Made by a program: the position numbers and the translations under genes | Origin: Hyphomonadaceae bacterium | GTDB taxonomy: Bacteria > Pseudomonadota > Alphaproteobacteria > Caulobacterales > Aquidulcibacteraceae | Length of the DNA: 64,000 bases | NCBI GenBank assembly: GCA_016791385.1 | Contig: JAEUMR010000038.1 | Location: 1-64,000, forward strand | Direction of reading: 5' to 3' | The notes under the pieces: model-generated | What the model was told of the DNA's origin: nothing | What the model saw: the letters and a program-made list of their open reading frames with translations, nothing else | The model's database searches: none | Shown here: positions 27,185 to 35,759 of the stretch, piece by piece | How positions within the stretch are numbered: the first letter of the stretch is position 1 | How the letters are laid out: each line of letters opens with the position of its first letter

Positions 27185-27924
27185 AGCGCTTCGATCATCT
27201 CGGCGATCATGGCGTGCTCGCGCGCGGTGGCGAGGGGATTGAAGCGCACGCGCAGGTCTTCGGCGTGTTCGTCTTCGAACGCATGCGTCGTATTTTCGAA
27301 GGTGACCAGCTTCATGCCGCAGCGGCCAGCTTGGCGTTCCAGCGCGGCGCGTGTCGGCCCGACAATGTAATCCTGGTCGGCGATGATCGCAGTCGCGTGC
27401 GGATTGAAACGCCAATCGCGGCGGCCGCAGAAGCTGCCGAAGCTCGCGTAGGGATAAACCAACAGCGCCGCCTTCAAACCTTCCAGCGGCTCATGCGGCA
27501 GCGCCGAGAGCTTGGTCAGGCGCTCCATCTCTGCGCCGCTGCGCAGCGCCAGCGCGTCCATGATGGTCCAGCTGCCATGGCTCCAGCCGATGGCGGCGAC
27601 GCGGTCATGCGCCGCCCAGCTCTGCTGACGGAGCCAGTGCATGGTGGCGAACAGATCGCCCGCGCGTTCAGGGCCGCGCAGCCGCGCGCCGGTGCACACG
27701 CTGGCGAGCGCGGCGACACGCGAGATGCGGCGCGGCGCGTAGGAATCGACCGCCACCGCCGCGGCGCCGGCCTTTACCGCGACGTCGGCGATCGCGCGTT
27801 GAAATGCGCGCATGCCGCCGCAGCCGTGCAGCATGACCAGCACCGGGAAGCGGCCAGGGCCGTCCGGCAGCGTCACGTCGAAATGCGGCGCGAGCCGCTC
27901 GGCGTGATGCTGCAGCGTGCTCAT
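27181..27924 (-). CDS. Dienelactone hydrolase-family alpha/beta hydrolase
   Basis: The 247-residue alpha/beta hydrolase has an oxyanion region [10 protein letters not shown], nucleophile elbow GWSHG (S115), likely acid Asp in [11 protein letters not shown], and histidine in NTTHAFED. Order and length match dienelactone hydrolase-like enzymes, although the DLH family usually has Cys as nucleophile and here it is Ser, as in secreted or broad-specificity members. The substrate is unknown. The stop shares CTAG with the glutamate dehydrogenase gene, and the gene lies only 2 bases after purH on the same strand, so it is probably cotranscribed with purH. Confidence 0.85.
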   Translation of the reverse strand: MSTLQHHAERLAPHFDVTLPDGPGRFPVLVMLHGCGGMRAFQRAIADVAVKAGAAAVAVDSYAPRRISRVAALASVCTGARLRGPERAGDLFATMHWLRQQSWAAHDRVAAIGWSHGSWTIMDALALRSGAEMERLTKLSALPHEPLEGLKAALLVYPYASFGSFCGRRDWRFNPHATAIIADQDYIVGPTRAALERQAGRCGMKLVTFENTTHAFEDEHAEDLRVRFNPLATAREHAMIAEMIEAL

Positions 27925-27926
27925 GC

Positions 27927-29513
27927 TCAGTGCCGGAAGTGCCGCATGCCGGTGAACACCATGGCGATGCCGGCTTCGTCGGCGGCCTTGATCACTTCAT
28001 CGTCGCGGATCGAACCGCCCGGTTGGATCACCGAGGTCGCGCCGGCTTCGACCGCTTGCAGCAAGCCATCGGGGAAGGGGAAGAACGCGTCGGACGCGCA
28101 GGCCGAACCCTGCGCCAGCGGCGTCGCCAGCTTGGCGCCTTCGGAGGCTTCCTTGGCGCGGATGGCGGCGATGCGCGCGGAATCGCGGCGGTTCATTTGG
28201 CCTGCGCCGATGCCGGCGGTCTGGCCGTTCTTGGCGTAGACGATCGCGTTTGACTTCACGTGCTTGCAGACGGTGAAGGCGAACAGCAAGTCTTTGATCT
28301 GCTGTTCGCTTGGCGCCAGCTTGGTCACCACTTTCAAATCTTCTCGCCGCACATGGCCGGTGTCGCGATCCTGCACCAGGAAGCCGCCGGCGAGCGTCTT
28401 GTAGGTGAGACCGCGCTGGGTCGGATCGGGCAGGCCGCCCGCCACCAGCAGGCGCAGGTTCTTCTTCTTCGCGAACACAGCGATGGCGTCTTCATCGGCG
28501 CTGGGCGCGATCACCACTTCGGTGAATATCTCGACGATCCGTTCCGCCGCCGCTTTGTCGAGCTTGCGGTTGACCGCGACGATGCCGCCGAACGCCGACA
28601 CCGGATCGCATTCGAGCGCGCGCGCGTAGGCCTCCGAAAGATCGGCGCCGAGCGCCACCCCGCACGGATTGGCGTGCTTGATGATGGCGACGGCGGCGCT
28701 GTCCTTGGGATCGAACTCGGCCACCAATTCGTATGCGGCGTCGGTGTCGTTCAGATTATTGTAGCTGAGCTCTTTGCCTTGCAGCTGCTTGGCGGTGGAA
28801 ACGCCGGGGCGCTTCTCGCCATTGACGTAGAACGCCGCGCTTTGGTGCGCGTTTTCGCCGTAGCGCAGCGTCTGGCGCAGCTTGCCGCCGAGCGCGCGCC
28901 AAGTCGGCGCCTGCTCGCCGAGTTGCTCAGCGTACCAAGACGAAATCGCCGCGTCATAGGCGCCGGTGCGCGCGAACGCTTTGGCGGCGAGCTTCTTGCG
29001 CAGCGCCAGCGTGGTGCCGCCATGCGCCTTCGCGTCTTCCAGGATCGCCGCCATGTCGTCGGCGTCGGTGGCGACGGCGATGAAGCCATAATTCTTCGCC
29101 GCAGCGCGGATCATGGCCGGGCCGCCGATATCGATGTTCTCGATGCAGGTGTCGAAATCGGCGCCGCGCGCCACCGTCGCCTCGAACGGATAGAGATTGA
29201 CGTAAAGCACATCGAACGCGCCGATGCCGTGTTCGTGCATCGCCTTCACGTGCTCGGCGTTGTCGCGCAGCGCGAGCAAGCCGCCATGCACTTTCGGGTG
29301 CAGCGTCTTCACGCGCCCGTCCATCATTTCCGGAAAGCCGGTGAGGCTGGAGACGTCCTCGACCTTGAGCCCCGCCTCGGCGATGGCCTTGTGCGTGCCG
29401 CCGGTGGAGACGAGCTTGGCCCCGAGCGCGGCGAGCGCCTTGGCGTGATCGATCAGGCCGGTCTTGTCGGAAACCGAAATGAGCGCCTGCTTGATGGGAA
29501 GAATGTCGGTCAT
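27927..29513 (-). CDS. purH: Bifunctional AICAR formyltransferase / IMP cyclohydrolase
   Basis: The 528-residue enzyme performs the last two steps of IMP synthesis. The N-terminal MGS-like cyclohydrolase domain (1 to about 200) is seen in [37 protein letters not shown] and [17 protein letters not shown]. The transformylase domain follows: [52 protein letters not shown], and the end [11 protein letters not shown] through [13 protein letters not shown]. The ATG at 29513 gives [16 protein letters not shown], the standard start. It lies downstream of rsmB, rpe and heparinase genes on the same strand, an order common in Caulobacterales, but separated from them by the 6S-like region and an orphan gene. 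Confidence 0.97.
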   Translation of the reverse strand: MTDILPIKQALISVSDKTGLIDHAKALAALGAKLVSTGGTHKAIAEAGLKVEDVSSLTGFPEMMDGRVKTLHPKVHGGLLALRDNAEHVKAMHEHGIGAFDVLYVNLYPFEATVARGADFDTCIENIDIGGPAMIRAAAKNYGFIAVATDADDMAAILEDAKAHGGTTLALRKKLAAKAFARTGAYDAAISSWYAEQLGEQAPTWRALGGKLRQTLRYGENAHQSAAFYVNGEKRPGVSTAKQLQGKELSYNNLNDTDAAYELVAEFDPKDSAAVAIIKHANPCGVALGADLSEAYARALECDPVSAFGGIVAVNRKLDKAAAERIVEIFTEVVIAPSADEDAIAVFAKKKNLRLLVAGGLPDPTQRGLTYKTLAGGFLVQDRDTGHVRREDLKVVTKLAPSEQQIKDLLFAFTVCKHVKSNAIVYAKNGQTAGIGAGQMNRRDSARIAAIRAKEASEGAKLATPLAQGSACASDAFFPFPDGLLQAVEAGATSVIQPGGSIRDDEVIKAADEAGIAMVFTGMRHFRH

Positions 29514-29586
29514 GGCTTCTGTTCGCGGAATCAACGGAATTTTCCGGGTTTATGGACCGGTGAGCGGGGGCCGGCCAGTGTGTCTC

Positions 29587-29628
29587 TTCACCCCGCCCCC
29601 GTGCGGGGCGGGGCAGGGGGCGGGGGTG
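29587..29628 (-). repeat. GC-rich repeat, copy A (inverted relative to copy B)
   Basis: Read on the minus strand, this begins CACCCCCGCCCCCTGCCCC, then a short spacer, then GGGGGCGGGGTG. It is a close match, in opposite orientation, to the plus-strand sequence at 29660-29700. Each copy can also fold on itself because its ends are complementary. Together the two copies form a large inverted repeat just upstream of purH, 32 bases apart. Confidence 0.6.
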
Positions 29629-29659
29629 TAAGCGCCACGTCTTGAAGCTGCGCCGCCGT

Positions 29660-29700
29660 CACCCCTCCCCCTGCCCCCGCCCGCAAGGGGCGGGGATGAG
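29660..29700 (+). repeat. GC-rich repeat, copy B
   Basis: This copy reads CACCCCTCCCCCTGCCCCC, then GCCCGCAAGGGGCGGGGATGAG. It is the partner of the inverted copy at 29587-29628. Short G/C palindromes of this kind occur between genes in many alphaproteobacteria and may act as transcription attenuators or be remnants of mobile palindromes. Confidence 0.6.
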
Positions 29701-29854
29701 GCGCGCGCCATCGCTTTGCGCCTCCGAACCTGAGACGCCGGCGAAAGGGAGCCGGGGCGCGTGGGATGCGCCGAGTTAGAATCGAGTGCCGTTCTTGCGA
29801 GCGGCCGCGCGTCACACGCGCCCCGTTGCGATCGTTGCTGCGCCGGCGCCGTCG

Positions 29855-30044
29855 CGGGAGGTTTTTCACTCCTGGAGGCGGCTAAGCCGGCGGCGTGCAT
29901 GGCGCTGCCTGTGCGCCTGGTCCCCGAAGCTTTCTCACCGCTCCGGCAATGAAGCGCCGCCCGTCTTCGCAGACTTGCCGCTCTTCCACGCTCGACCGCG
30001 TCTCTCACGTTCAACAAGGCTCGGCATGCTTCGAGAACCTCCCG
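29855..30044 (+). ncRNA. ssrS: Candidate 6S RNA
   Basis: A 190-base non-coding stretch is closed by a perfect 9-bp stem, CGGGAGGTT (29855-29863) with AACCTCCCG (30036-30044). Inside are features that read like 6S RNA: a 5' strand GTGCGCCTGGTCCCCGAAGC resembling the GCGGGCCAGTCCCCTGAGC part of E. coli 6S, a 3' strand GTTCAACAAGGCTCGGCATGC resembling GGTTCAAGG through GCCTGCGGCGGCAT, and an apical hairpin CGGCAA/TTGCCG enclosing GTCT-TCGC-AGAC. 6S RNA holds sigma-70 RNA polymerase in stationary phase. The length is right. Identification is by eye from memory of the family, and the strand and exact ends are uncertain. Confidence 0.5.
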
Positions 30045-30235
30045 TGTGAGAGATGCAGCGATGATACGCCCGCGCGCGCGGTGTCGGATTGATTTCGGCG
30101 CGGGCATTGGCGCGGAAGGGGAATGTGTGCGCGGGGGTGGGGATAGGGCGAGCTGGCTGGCTGGAGGGCCTGCTCAAGAGGCGTTTGGGGAGTCGGCTTC
30201 TGGCCCAAGACGGACAACGATTGAACACGGGTGTT

Positions 30236-30292
30236 CCCTCTCCCGGTTAGGGAGAGGGCGCCGGTGAGCGAAGCGAACGGCGGGTGAGGTTT
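30236..30292 (+). repeat. Palindromic intergenic repeat, copy C
   Basis: This begins with a perfect hairpin, CCCTCTCCC-GGTTA-GGGAGAGGG without a gap, followed by CGCCGGTGAGCGAAGCG and GGGTGAGGTTT. A diverged second copy in opposite orientation lies at 30335-30386. The pattern (CTCTCC hairpin, then GCGAAGCG, then GGTGAGG) is a frequent intergenic repeat type in alphaproteobacteria as I know it. Confidence 0.65.
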
Positions 30293-30334
30293 GCGGGCGC
30301 ATGAAGGTTAGCGCCACATTCTTGCACCGCCGGT

Positions 30335-30386
30335 AAACCTCATCCGGCCGCTTCGCGGCCACCTTCTCCTTAACCAGGAGAAGGAA
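30335..30386 (-). repeat. Palindromic intergenic repeat, copy D (inverted partner of copy C)
   Basis: Read on the minus strand this is CGTTCCTTCTCCTGGTTA, AGGAGAAGG, TGGCCGCGAAGCGGCCGG and ATGAGGTTT, clearly homologous to copy C over its whole length but diverged. The two copies face each other across 42 bases, so the transcript of the region could form a very large stem. They lie between the candidate 6S RNA and the lipoprotein gene at 30447. Confidence 0.65.
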
Positions 30387-30446
30387 CGCGGAGCCCGCTC
30401 TTGGCCCTTTGCGGACGCTGTTGACGAACGCTAGCTTTCGCAAGGT

Positions 30447-31160
30447 ATGCGCCCGCTCATCATTCTCCCTTGGCTCGTGGTTTTGTCGGCCTGCTTGCCG
30501 TCTGGACCAGATTACCCCACGCGCGAGGGGGCTGCCGGAGCCATCGCTCGCGCTGGCTACTTCGGCGAGATCAGTGAACACTACGACGAGCAAATCCTTG
30601 CAGCGCATCCAGAAATTCGCGGTTTTGTTCGCGCAGTACTGTGTAGCGAAAGTGGCGCCGCCGCCGCGTGCGTTGTCACCTTCAGCAACGGACGATCCCA
30701 CGAATTAGGTTTCTGTCGGTGTGGCGGCGGAGGCGTACATGAGTGGTCCACTTATAGTGATATCGATGATCCAGACATTCCCAAAATCAAGGGAATGGCG
30801 CTGAGCGAAGATGACGTGCGACGTCAATTGCGCGAAGCTCGCCAGGATGCAGTTGAAAGACGCAATATCGTCAACGACGCCATCAAAGGATACTATCGGC
30901 GACTCGGAAGACGGGAACGCCAATTCGCGGACCGTGAGCTTTCCAGCTGGATACTTCAGTCGGACGATCCTCTGATGCGGGAGCAAGCTCTCAGGATGGT
31001 CGACGAGCTGCACATCGTTGCTGCGTTACCAGCCGTTGACGCTCTGATCGCGCGATCTACTGAAGCTGATTTGACCTACGGTTACACTGGAATAGGGCTT
31101 GTGACTCCGCTAACCGACGTGCGGGCGCATTTGGCCGACCCCCACCGTCGCAGTTTTTGA
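30447..31160 (+). CDS. Putative lipoprotein, unknown, AT-richer than its neighbours
   Basis: The 237-residue product has a lipoprotein leader (MRPLIILPWLVVLSAC, lipobox LSAC with C16). The mature part holds a Cys pair (VLCSESGAAAACVV) and FCRCGGGG, then an acidic/basic helical region ([38 protein letters not shown]), and a C-terminal repeat-like helical part (LRMVDELHIVAALPAVDALIARSTEADL) recalling HEAT-type units. I recognise no family. Codon use is visibly less GC-biased than the surrounding genes, it lies alone on the plus strand between minus-strand operons, and it is bordered by repeats, all of which suggest recent acquisition. Confidence 0.65.
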   Translation: MRPLIILPWLVVLSACLPSGPDYPTREGAAGAIARAGYFGEISEHYDEQILAAHPEIRGFVRAVLCSESGAAAACVVTFSNGRSHELGFCRCGGGGVHEWSTYSDIDDPDIPKIKGMALSEDDVRRQLREARQDAVERRNIVNDAIKGYYRRLGRRERQFADRELSSWILQSDDPLMREQALRMVDELHIVAALPAVDALIARSTEADLTYGYTGIGLVTPLTDVRAHLADPHRRSF

Positions 31161-31204
31161 GTAATGCGCCGATGTCCGCTCCCGGCGAATAGCGGCCTTC
31201 ACCT

Positions 31205-32872
31205 TTACGCGCGCGCGAGGGCCCAGCGGATGCGGTTGGGCGGGGCGAGGCCGTGGCCCATGGGATCCGCCATGCCGGAGAGCGTGATCTGCAGGCTTTC
31301 GCGCGGCGCCTTGCCGCCCCAATAGATCGACGGCTCCACCGCGATGTTGGGCGCATCGGTGCGCAGGCGCCAGCGCTGACCGCCGGCCGTCTCTAGCAGC
31401 GCCATCTGATGTTCGATCAGCTTGGCGCTGACATTGGGATGCAGGTGAAAACGCACGACGTAGGGCGCTTCGCTTTTGCGCGGTGCGCCCTTCATCTTGG
31501 TGGGGCGGGCGAGTTCATCGATGCCGCGCAGATTCTTGCCGTCATTGTCGATGAACAGATAGCGCCGGTGCAGCAGCCCGTAGGTGGCGCGGTAACCGTC
31601 ATGGCGGCCTTGCACGGTGACGCCGCTTTCGTCGGCGGCGCGGCGCACTTCATCGAGCGCGGGGCCGATCAGGCGGCCCGCGCCCTTGCCGCGGCGCGGG
31701 TCCTCCAGCGTGGCCGAGAGCGCATCGTCCAGCACCAGCGTCGAGTGCGCGTTGGTGGCGCGCGCCGCTTGCCGCGCCTCCGGTTCGAGATCGCGCGCCG
31801 CGCCGATATTGACGATCAAACGCTCGGGGCCGTCGGAGAGTTCGAACGCCAGCGCGCTCGCATGCGCGCGCTCGGCATAGGATGGGGGCGGGGCGCCGCC
31901 GACATCGAACAGCACGCGCATGGCCCCGGATTCGAGCCGCTGGAACGCGGTGTGGTTGGCGAACTGGAACGCGCGCACCGGTCCCTCGACGCGCGCGAGG
32001 ATCGCGTCGATCGCCGCCGGATTCGCTTCCGAGCCGCCATGAAAGCAACCGAGTCCGCCATCGCCGAGCCGCAGCATGCGCAGCATGTTGCCGAGCTTCG
32101 GCATGGTGTCGCGGATCAGCTGCGGCGGCTCTTCCATCGCGTCGAGCGCGGTGACGAGATCGGCCAGCGCATCGGCCAGCGCTTCTGGTGAACGCGAGAG
32201 ATGACCGCCGTCGGAATGGAATTGCTTGGCGCAGGCTTCGAGCAACATCTCCTCGCCTTGCTCGGCAAGCCGGCGCGCTTCGGGAAAGCCGGCGGCGCCG
32301 GCAAGCACCAAAGCTGCGCCAGCTTTGATCGAAGCGAGGTGGCGGTCGTTGAGATCGTTCTGCGCCAGCAGCAGCAAACGCGCGTGCCGCGCGGCCGAAC
32401 GCAGCAAGGCGATGCGCTTGTCAGGCGCGCCGACTTCAAACGCAGAGCGGCCCCAGGTGAGCCACGCGAACAGACGCTCAGCGGCGAGTTCGACGTCCCA
32501 GGCCAGCTCATCCCATTCGCCGAATTCTTCCACCCAGCCGTCGGTCAGCTGCGCCATGCGCGCGTGCGCGTGCGCGGCGGCGAGATCGGCCAGCCATGCG
32601 AACGAATGCAGGCGCACGGTGAAGTGGCGCGAGGGATGCTGCGCGCGCCAGGGGCTGGGCGCGGACAGGCGCTCGGCGCCGAAGCGCCAGATGCCGCGTT
32701 CGATTTCGCGTCCGCGCTCGGCGTCGCCTGCACGCGGGTCATTGCCATAGAATTCGACGCGGTCGGGCGCGGCGTCGCCCAGGCGCATGCGGTGAAACGG
32801 ATTGGCGCGCCAGTGATCGCTCACCGGCGTCGAGCGCGGCGGCCGGCGCGTGGGAGAGGCCGGCGCGTTCAC
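31205..32872 (-). CDS. Heparinase II/III family protein
   Basis: The 555-residue protein has an N-terminal alpha-toroid part (RHFTVRLHSFAWLADLAAAHAHARMAQLTDGWVEEF through HLSRSPEALADALADLVTALDAM) and a C-terminal beta-sandwich heparinase II/III-like domain (LGCFHGGSE, HASALAFELSDGPERLIVNIG, TNAHSTLVLDD, GRHDGYRATYGLLHRRYLFID, VVRFHLHPNVSA). Such proteins are predicted polysaccharide lyases, but the alphaproteobacterial cluster next to rsmB and rpe has no defined substrate. No signal peptide is evident. The GTG start at 32872 lies 4 bases after the rpe stop, so it is translationally linked to rpe. Confidence 0.85.
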   Translation of the reverse strand: MNAPASPTRRPPRSTPVSDHWRANPFHRMRLGDAAPDRVEFYGNDPRAGDAERGREIERGIWRFGAERLSAPSPWRAQHPSRHFTVRLHSFAWLADLAAAHAHARMAQLTDGWVEEFGEWDELAWDVELAAERLFAWLTWGRSAFEVGAPDKRIALLRSAARHARLLLLAQNDLNDRHLASIKAGAALVLAGAAGFPEARRLAEQGEEMLLEACAKQFHSDGGHLSRSPEALADALADLVTALDAMEEPPQLIRDTMPKLGNMLRMLRLGDGGLGCFHGGSEANPAAIDAILARVEGPVRAFQFANHTAFQRLESGAMRVLFDVGGAPPPSYAERAHASALAFELSDGPERLIVNIGAARDLEPEARQAARATNAHSTLVLDDALSATLEDPRRGKGAGRLIGPALDEVRRAADESGVTVQGRHDGYRATYGLLHRRYLFIDNDGKNLRGIDELARPTKMKGAPRKSEAPYVVRFHLHPNVSAKLIEHQMALLETAGGQRWRLRTDAPNIAVEPSIYWGGKAPRESLQITLSGMADPMGHGLAPPNRIRWALARA

Positions 32873-32876
32873 GGGA

Positions 32877-33539
32877 TCAGTCGGGCTTTCTCAAGCGGGC
32901 GATGTTGGCGGCGTAGGCATCGGCGTCGCCCCCATACACGGCCGTGCCCGCCACCAGCGCTGTTGCGCCCGCCGCAATCACGCGCGGCGCCGTCTTGGCG
33001 TTCACGCCGCCATCGACTTCAAGGATGATGTCGCGGCCGGCAGCGTCGATCTTCTTGCGGATCTTTTCGATCTTCGGCAGCGCGGTTTCGATGAAACTCT
33101 GGCCGCCGAAGCCGGGATTGACGCTCATCACCAACACAAGGTCGGCGAGATCGAGGATCGTATCGAGCACCTCGGCGGAGGTGCCGGGATTGAGCGAAAC
33201 GCCGGCCTTGGCGCCGGTCGCCTTGATCGCTTGCAGCGTGCGATGCACGTGCGGGCCCGCTTCGGGATGCACGGTGATGATGTCGGCGCCGGCGTCGCGG
33301 AAGGCTTGGATGTACGGATCGACCGGCGCGATCATCAGGTGCACGTCGAACGGCAATTTGCAGTGCGGCCGGATCGATTTGATAACGGCGGGGCCGATCG
33401 AAATGTTCGGCACGAAATGGCCGTCCATCACGTCGACGTGGATCATGTCGGCGCCGGCGGCCTCGACCGCGCGCACTTCCTCGCCGAGCTTGGAAAAATC
33501 AGCGGCCAGGATCGAGGGGGCAATGAGCGTCCGCGCCAT
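32877..33539 (-). CDS. rpe: Ribulose-phosphate 3-epimerase
   Basis: The 220-residue TIM-barrel enzyme interconverts ribulose-5-phosphate and xylulose-5-phosphate. Signatures: [17 protein letters not shown] at the start, the metal-site [43 protein letters not shown] and ILEVDGGVN. The ATG at 33539 ([11 protein letters not shown]) gives the normal start. It sits between rsmB upstream (54 bases) and heparinase downstream (4 bases) in one minus-strand operon. Length is standard. Confidence 0.97.
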   Translation of the reverse strand: MARTLIAPSILAADFSKLGEEVRAVEAAGADMIHVDVMDGHFVPNISIGPAVIKSIRPHCKLPFDVHLMIAPVDPYIQAFRDAGADIITVHPEAGPHVHRTLQAIKATGAKAGVSLNPGTSAEVLDTILDLADLVLVMSVNPGFGGQSFIETALPKIEKIRKKIDAAGRDIILEVDGGVNAKTAPRVIAAGATALVAGTAVYGGDADAYAANIARLRKPD

Positions 33540-33592
33540 GATCGTTGGTAACCTGCCGGGCGCTGCGGGCGCAAGCGAAGCTGCTGCGGCGC

Positions 33593-34858
33593 CTAAACGC
33601 GCTGCAATCTGGCGGCGTAGAAGCCGTCCAAACCGCCGATCTCCGGCCATTGGCCGGGGTGGGTGCGCAGGTCGCCGTCGCCGGTGATGAAGTGTTCGGC
33701 GCCCGGAATGTCGCCTGCGCGCAGCGGTGCGCGCCGCCAGCCCTGGCGCAGCGCTTCGCTGACGATGGCGGGGCCTTCCTCCGGCTCCAGCGAGCAGACG
33801 GCGTAAACCAAGATCCCGCCCGGCTTCAGCAGCTCCGCCGCGGCGGCGACGAGCCGTTGCTGCAACTCCGACAGCGCGCGGATGTCAGAAGGCCGGCGCA
33901 GCCAGGCGACGTCCGGGTGGCGGCGCAGCGTGCCGGTGGAGGTGCAGGGCGCGTCCAGCAGCACGGCGTCGAACGGTGCGGCGCGGAACTCAAGCGCATC
34001 GGCGCAGATCACTTCGGCGCTGAGCTTGGTGCGCTCCAAATTTTCGCGCAGGCGCTTCAGCCGCGCTTGCGACTTATCAACCGCGGTGACGTGCGCGCCC
34101 GCGGCGGCGAGCTGCAGCGTCTTGCCGCCCGGCGCGGCGCAGAGATCCAGCACGCGCTTGCCGCGCACTTCGCCCAGCAAGCGCGCGGGCAGGGCGGCGG
34201 CGGCGTCCTGCACCCACCAGGCGCCGTCCGCGAAACCGGGCAGTTCATCGATCGGCGCTGCTTGGGTGAGGCGCACGCTCCCTGTCGGCGTGAGCACGCC
34301 GAGCAGCTTGGCCGCCCAGTCTTCGGCGTTGCTCTTTACGCTGAGGTCGAGCGGGGGTTCGTGCAGCAGCGCGGCGGCGATGCGCTCAGCGTCCGCGCCA
34401 TAGGCAGCGCGCCAGCGCGTGTAGAGCCAAGCCGGCAAATCCGCGCCCGGCGGCAGCGCCGCCATGATGTCAGCGCCCTCACGCGCAACGCGGCGCAGCA
34501 CCGCGTTCATCAGATTGGCGAAGCCACGCGTCTCGCGCCATTGCTTGGCCGCCTCCACCGTCTCGCCCACAGCCGCGTGCGCGGGCGTGCCGAGCACCAG
34601 CAGCTGCGCTGCGCCGATGTGCAGCAAGGCGCGTCCGAGCGCGGCGGTTTCGGGCAGCGGCTTTTGCAGAAAGCGCGATAGCACTGCGTTGATGCCGCCG
34701 AGGCGGCGCAGCGCGGCGGTGACGAGCGCGCGGGCGAAGGCGCGGTCACGCCCTTCGAGCGCGTTGAAGCTTCGCGTTTCGCTCAGCGCTTCATCCAGCG
34801 AGCGGCCCTTTTCCATCACCGCAACCAGCAGCTCGGCGGCGGCGAGACGGGCGTTCAT
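33593..34858 (-). CDS. rsmB: 16S rRNA (cytosine-C5) methyltransferase, RsmB/Fmu type
   Basis: The 421-residue protein has an N-terminal NusB-like RNA-binding domain (1 to about 140: [24 protein letters not shown] through [17 protein letters not shown]) and a C-terminal SAM methyltransferase domain: [17 protein letters not shown] (motif I), [15 protein letters not shown], and two catalytic cysteines in [17 protein letters not shown] and [12 protein letters not shown]. It methylates C967 of 16S rRNA in E. coli. The ATG at 34858 overlaps the stop of the DUF3108 gene (ATGA). Confidence 0.94.
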   Translation of the reverse strand: MNARLAAAELLVAVMEKGRSLDEALSETRSFNALEGRDRAFARALVTAALRRLGGINAVLSRFLQKPLPETAALGRALLHIGAAQLLVLGTPAHAAVGETVEAAKQWRETRGFANLMNAVLRRVAREGADIMAALPPGADLPAWLYTRWRAAYGADAERIAAALLHEPPLDLSVKSNAEDWAAKLLGVLTPTGSVRLTQAAPIDELPGFADGAWWVQDAAAALPARLLGEVRGKRVLDLCAAPGGKTLQLAAAGAHVTAVDKSQARLKRLRENLERTKLSAEVICADALEFRAAPFDAVLLDAPCTSTGTLRRHPDVAWLRRPSDIRALSELQQRLVAAAAELLKPGGILVYAVCSLEPEEGPAIVSEALRQGWRRAPLRAGDIPGAEHFITGDGDLRTHPGQWPEIGGLDGFYAARLQRV

Positions 34859-35652
34859 GGGCTTGGCGCGGAGGTCAGTTGCACCTCCACGCGCACACGG
34901 CGGAAACTGGCCAGCCGGATCACCGCCCCGCCTGCGGAGAGCGGCGTTGCAATGCGCACCGGCGGCGCGAACGTGGTGTCGGGCATCAACGCGAACCAAA
35001 CCTCGCCATGTGGGATGCGCCGCCTGCCGGCGTCGCGCTGTTCGAAGCCCGACACGGCGATATAGCCGAGCGAGCACTTGAGAATTTCGCCGTCATAGCC
35101 GGCGTCGCGGAAGCGGTCGATCTCGCCGCCGGCGAGTTCGAGCAGATAGTGAAAGCGGCCGTCGAAGGTGGGGTAGAAGCCAGAGCAGCGGCGCGTCTGG
35201 CCGACATCGACCGCCATCGCCACCAGCGAGGAAAGCGGATCGCGCGAACGGCGGCGCTGTTCTTCGCTGGCGGGCGGATCGCCCCAGAGCCGGTAGTTCG
35301 GCTCGATGGTCGTTGCCGGTGCGCCGGCGGCATCCATGGCCATGCTGATGACGCGGCGCTTGTGGCTGTAGCGGTGATCGAGATCGTAGCGCTGCCACAG
35401 CACGGCGCCGTTCTGGATCAGCCCGGACGAGCGCGCGTCGATATTGGTGCGCTCGAACAAGTTGAGCAGGCCGCCGGAATGGAGCCGCGCGCTGATCTCG
35501 TAGCTGTCGTCCGCAACATCGGCGTCCACGCTCACGCCGCCCAGCGGCACGATGCCAAGACCCATTCCGTCATACGTGAGCGAGAAGCGGTCAGCCGCCG
35601 CGGGTGCGGCGCTGGCGAACATCGCCGCAAGAGCTATCAGGAGCGCGCGCAT
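34855..35652 (-). CDS. DUF3108 domain-containing secreted protein
   Basis: The 265-residue protein starts with a signal peptide (MRALLIALAAMFASAAPAAA) followed by a DUF3108 domain: FSLTYDGMGLGIVPLGGVSVDADVADDSYEISARLHSGGLLNLFERTNI, then a central YNRLWG-like region and a C-terminal VWFALMPDTTFAPPVRIATPLSAGGAVIRL. DUF3108 proteins are periplasmic and of unknown function, often near envelope or rRNA-modification genes. It opens the coupled chain DUF3108-rsmB-rpe-heparinase and begins 59 bases after a strong terminator of the preceding gene. Confidence 0.85.
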   Translation of the reverse strand: MRALLIALAAMFASAAPAAADRFSLTYDGMGLGIVPLGGVSVDADVADDSYEISARLHSGGLLNLFERTNIDARSSGLIQNGAVLWQRYDLDHRYSHKRRVISMAMDAAGAPATTIEPNYRLWGDPPASEEQRRRSRDPLSSLVAMAVDVGQTRRCSGFYPTFDGRFHYLLELAGGEIDRFRDAGYDGEILKCSLGYIAVSGFEQRDAGRRRIPHGEVWFALMPDTTFAPPVRIATPLSAGGAVIRLASFRRVRVEVQLTSAPSP

Positions 35653-35710
35653 GGGTGGCGATCTTAGTGCGGGAGGGCTTCAAGTCCACCGCGGCCGGCG
35701 CCCGCAAACG

Positions 35711-35739
35711 AAAAGGGAGCCCGCCGAGGGCTCCCTTTT
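35711..35739 (-). terminator. Strong Rho-independent terminator
   Basis: AAAAGGGAGCCC (35711-35722) pairs perfectly with GGGCTCCCTTTT (35728-35739) around a GCCGA loop. In the minus direction the stem ends in four T residues. It stands between the end of the metallo-beta-lactamase-fold gene (35760) and the start of the DUF3108 gene (35652), both minus strand, so it separates the two transcription units. Confidence 0.85.
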
Positions 35740-35759
35740 GAACGATCGGTGACGTCAGC

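Noticed and set aside
24764-27415. An open frame of 883 codons on the minus strand opposite the glutamate dehydrogenase gene
   Set aside because: It lies mostly antisense to a well-supported conserved gene and has Arg/Asp/His-rich low-complexity composition that results from codon bias in GC-rich DNA. Similar long antisense frames occur opposite gltB (55263-57143), the UspA/DUF region (48352-50319) and the AsmA/CreD junction.
29550-30228. Several minus-strand and plus-strand frames around the repeats and the 6S candidate
   Set aside because: Proline/arginine-rich noise over palindromes and a structured non-coding RNA candidate; the ends coincide with repeat units rather than gene signals.
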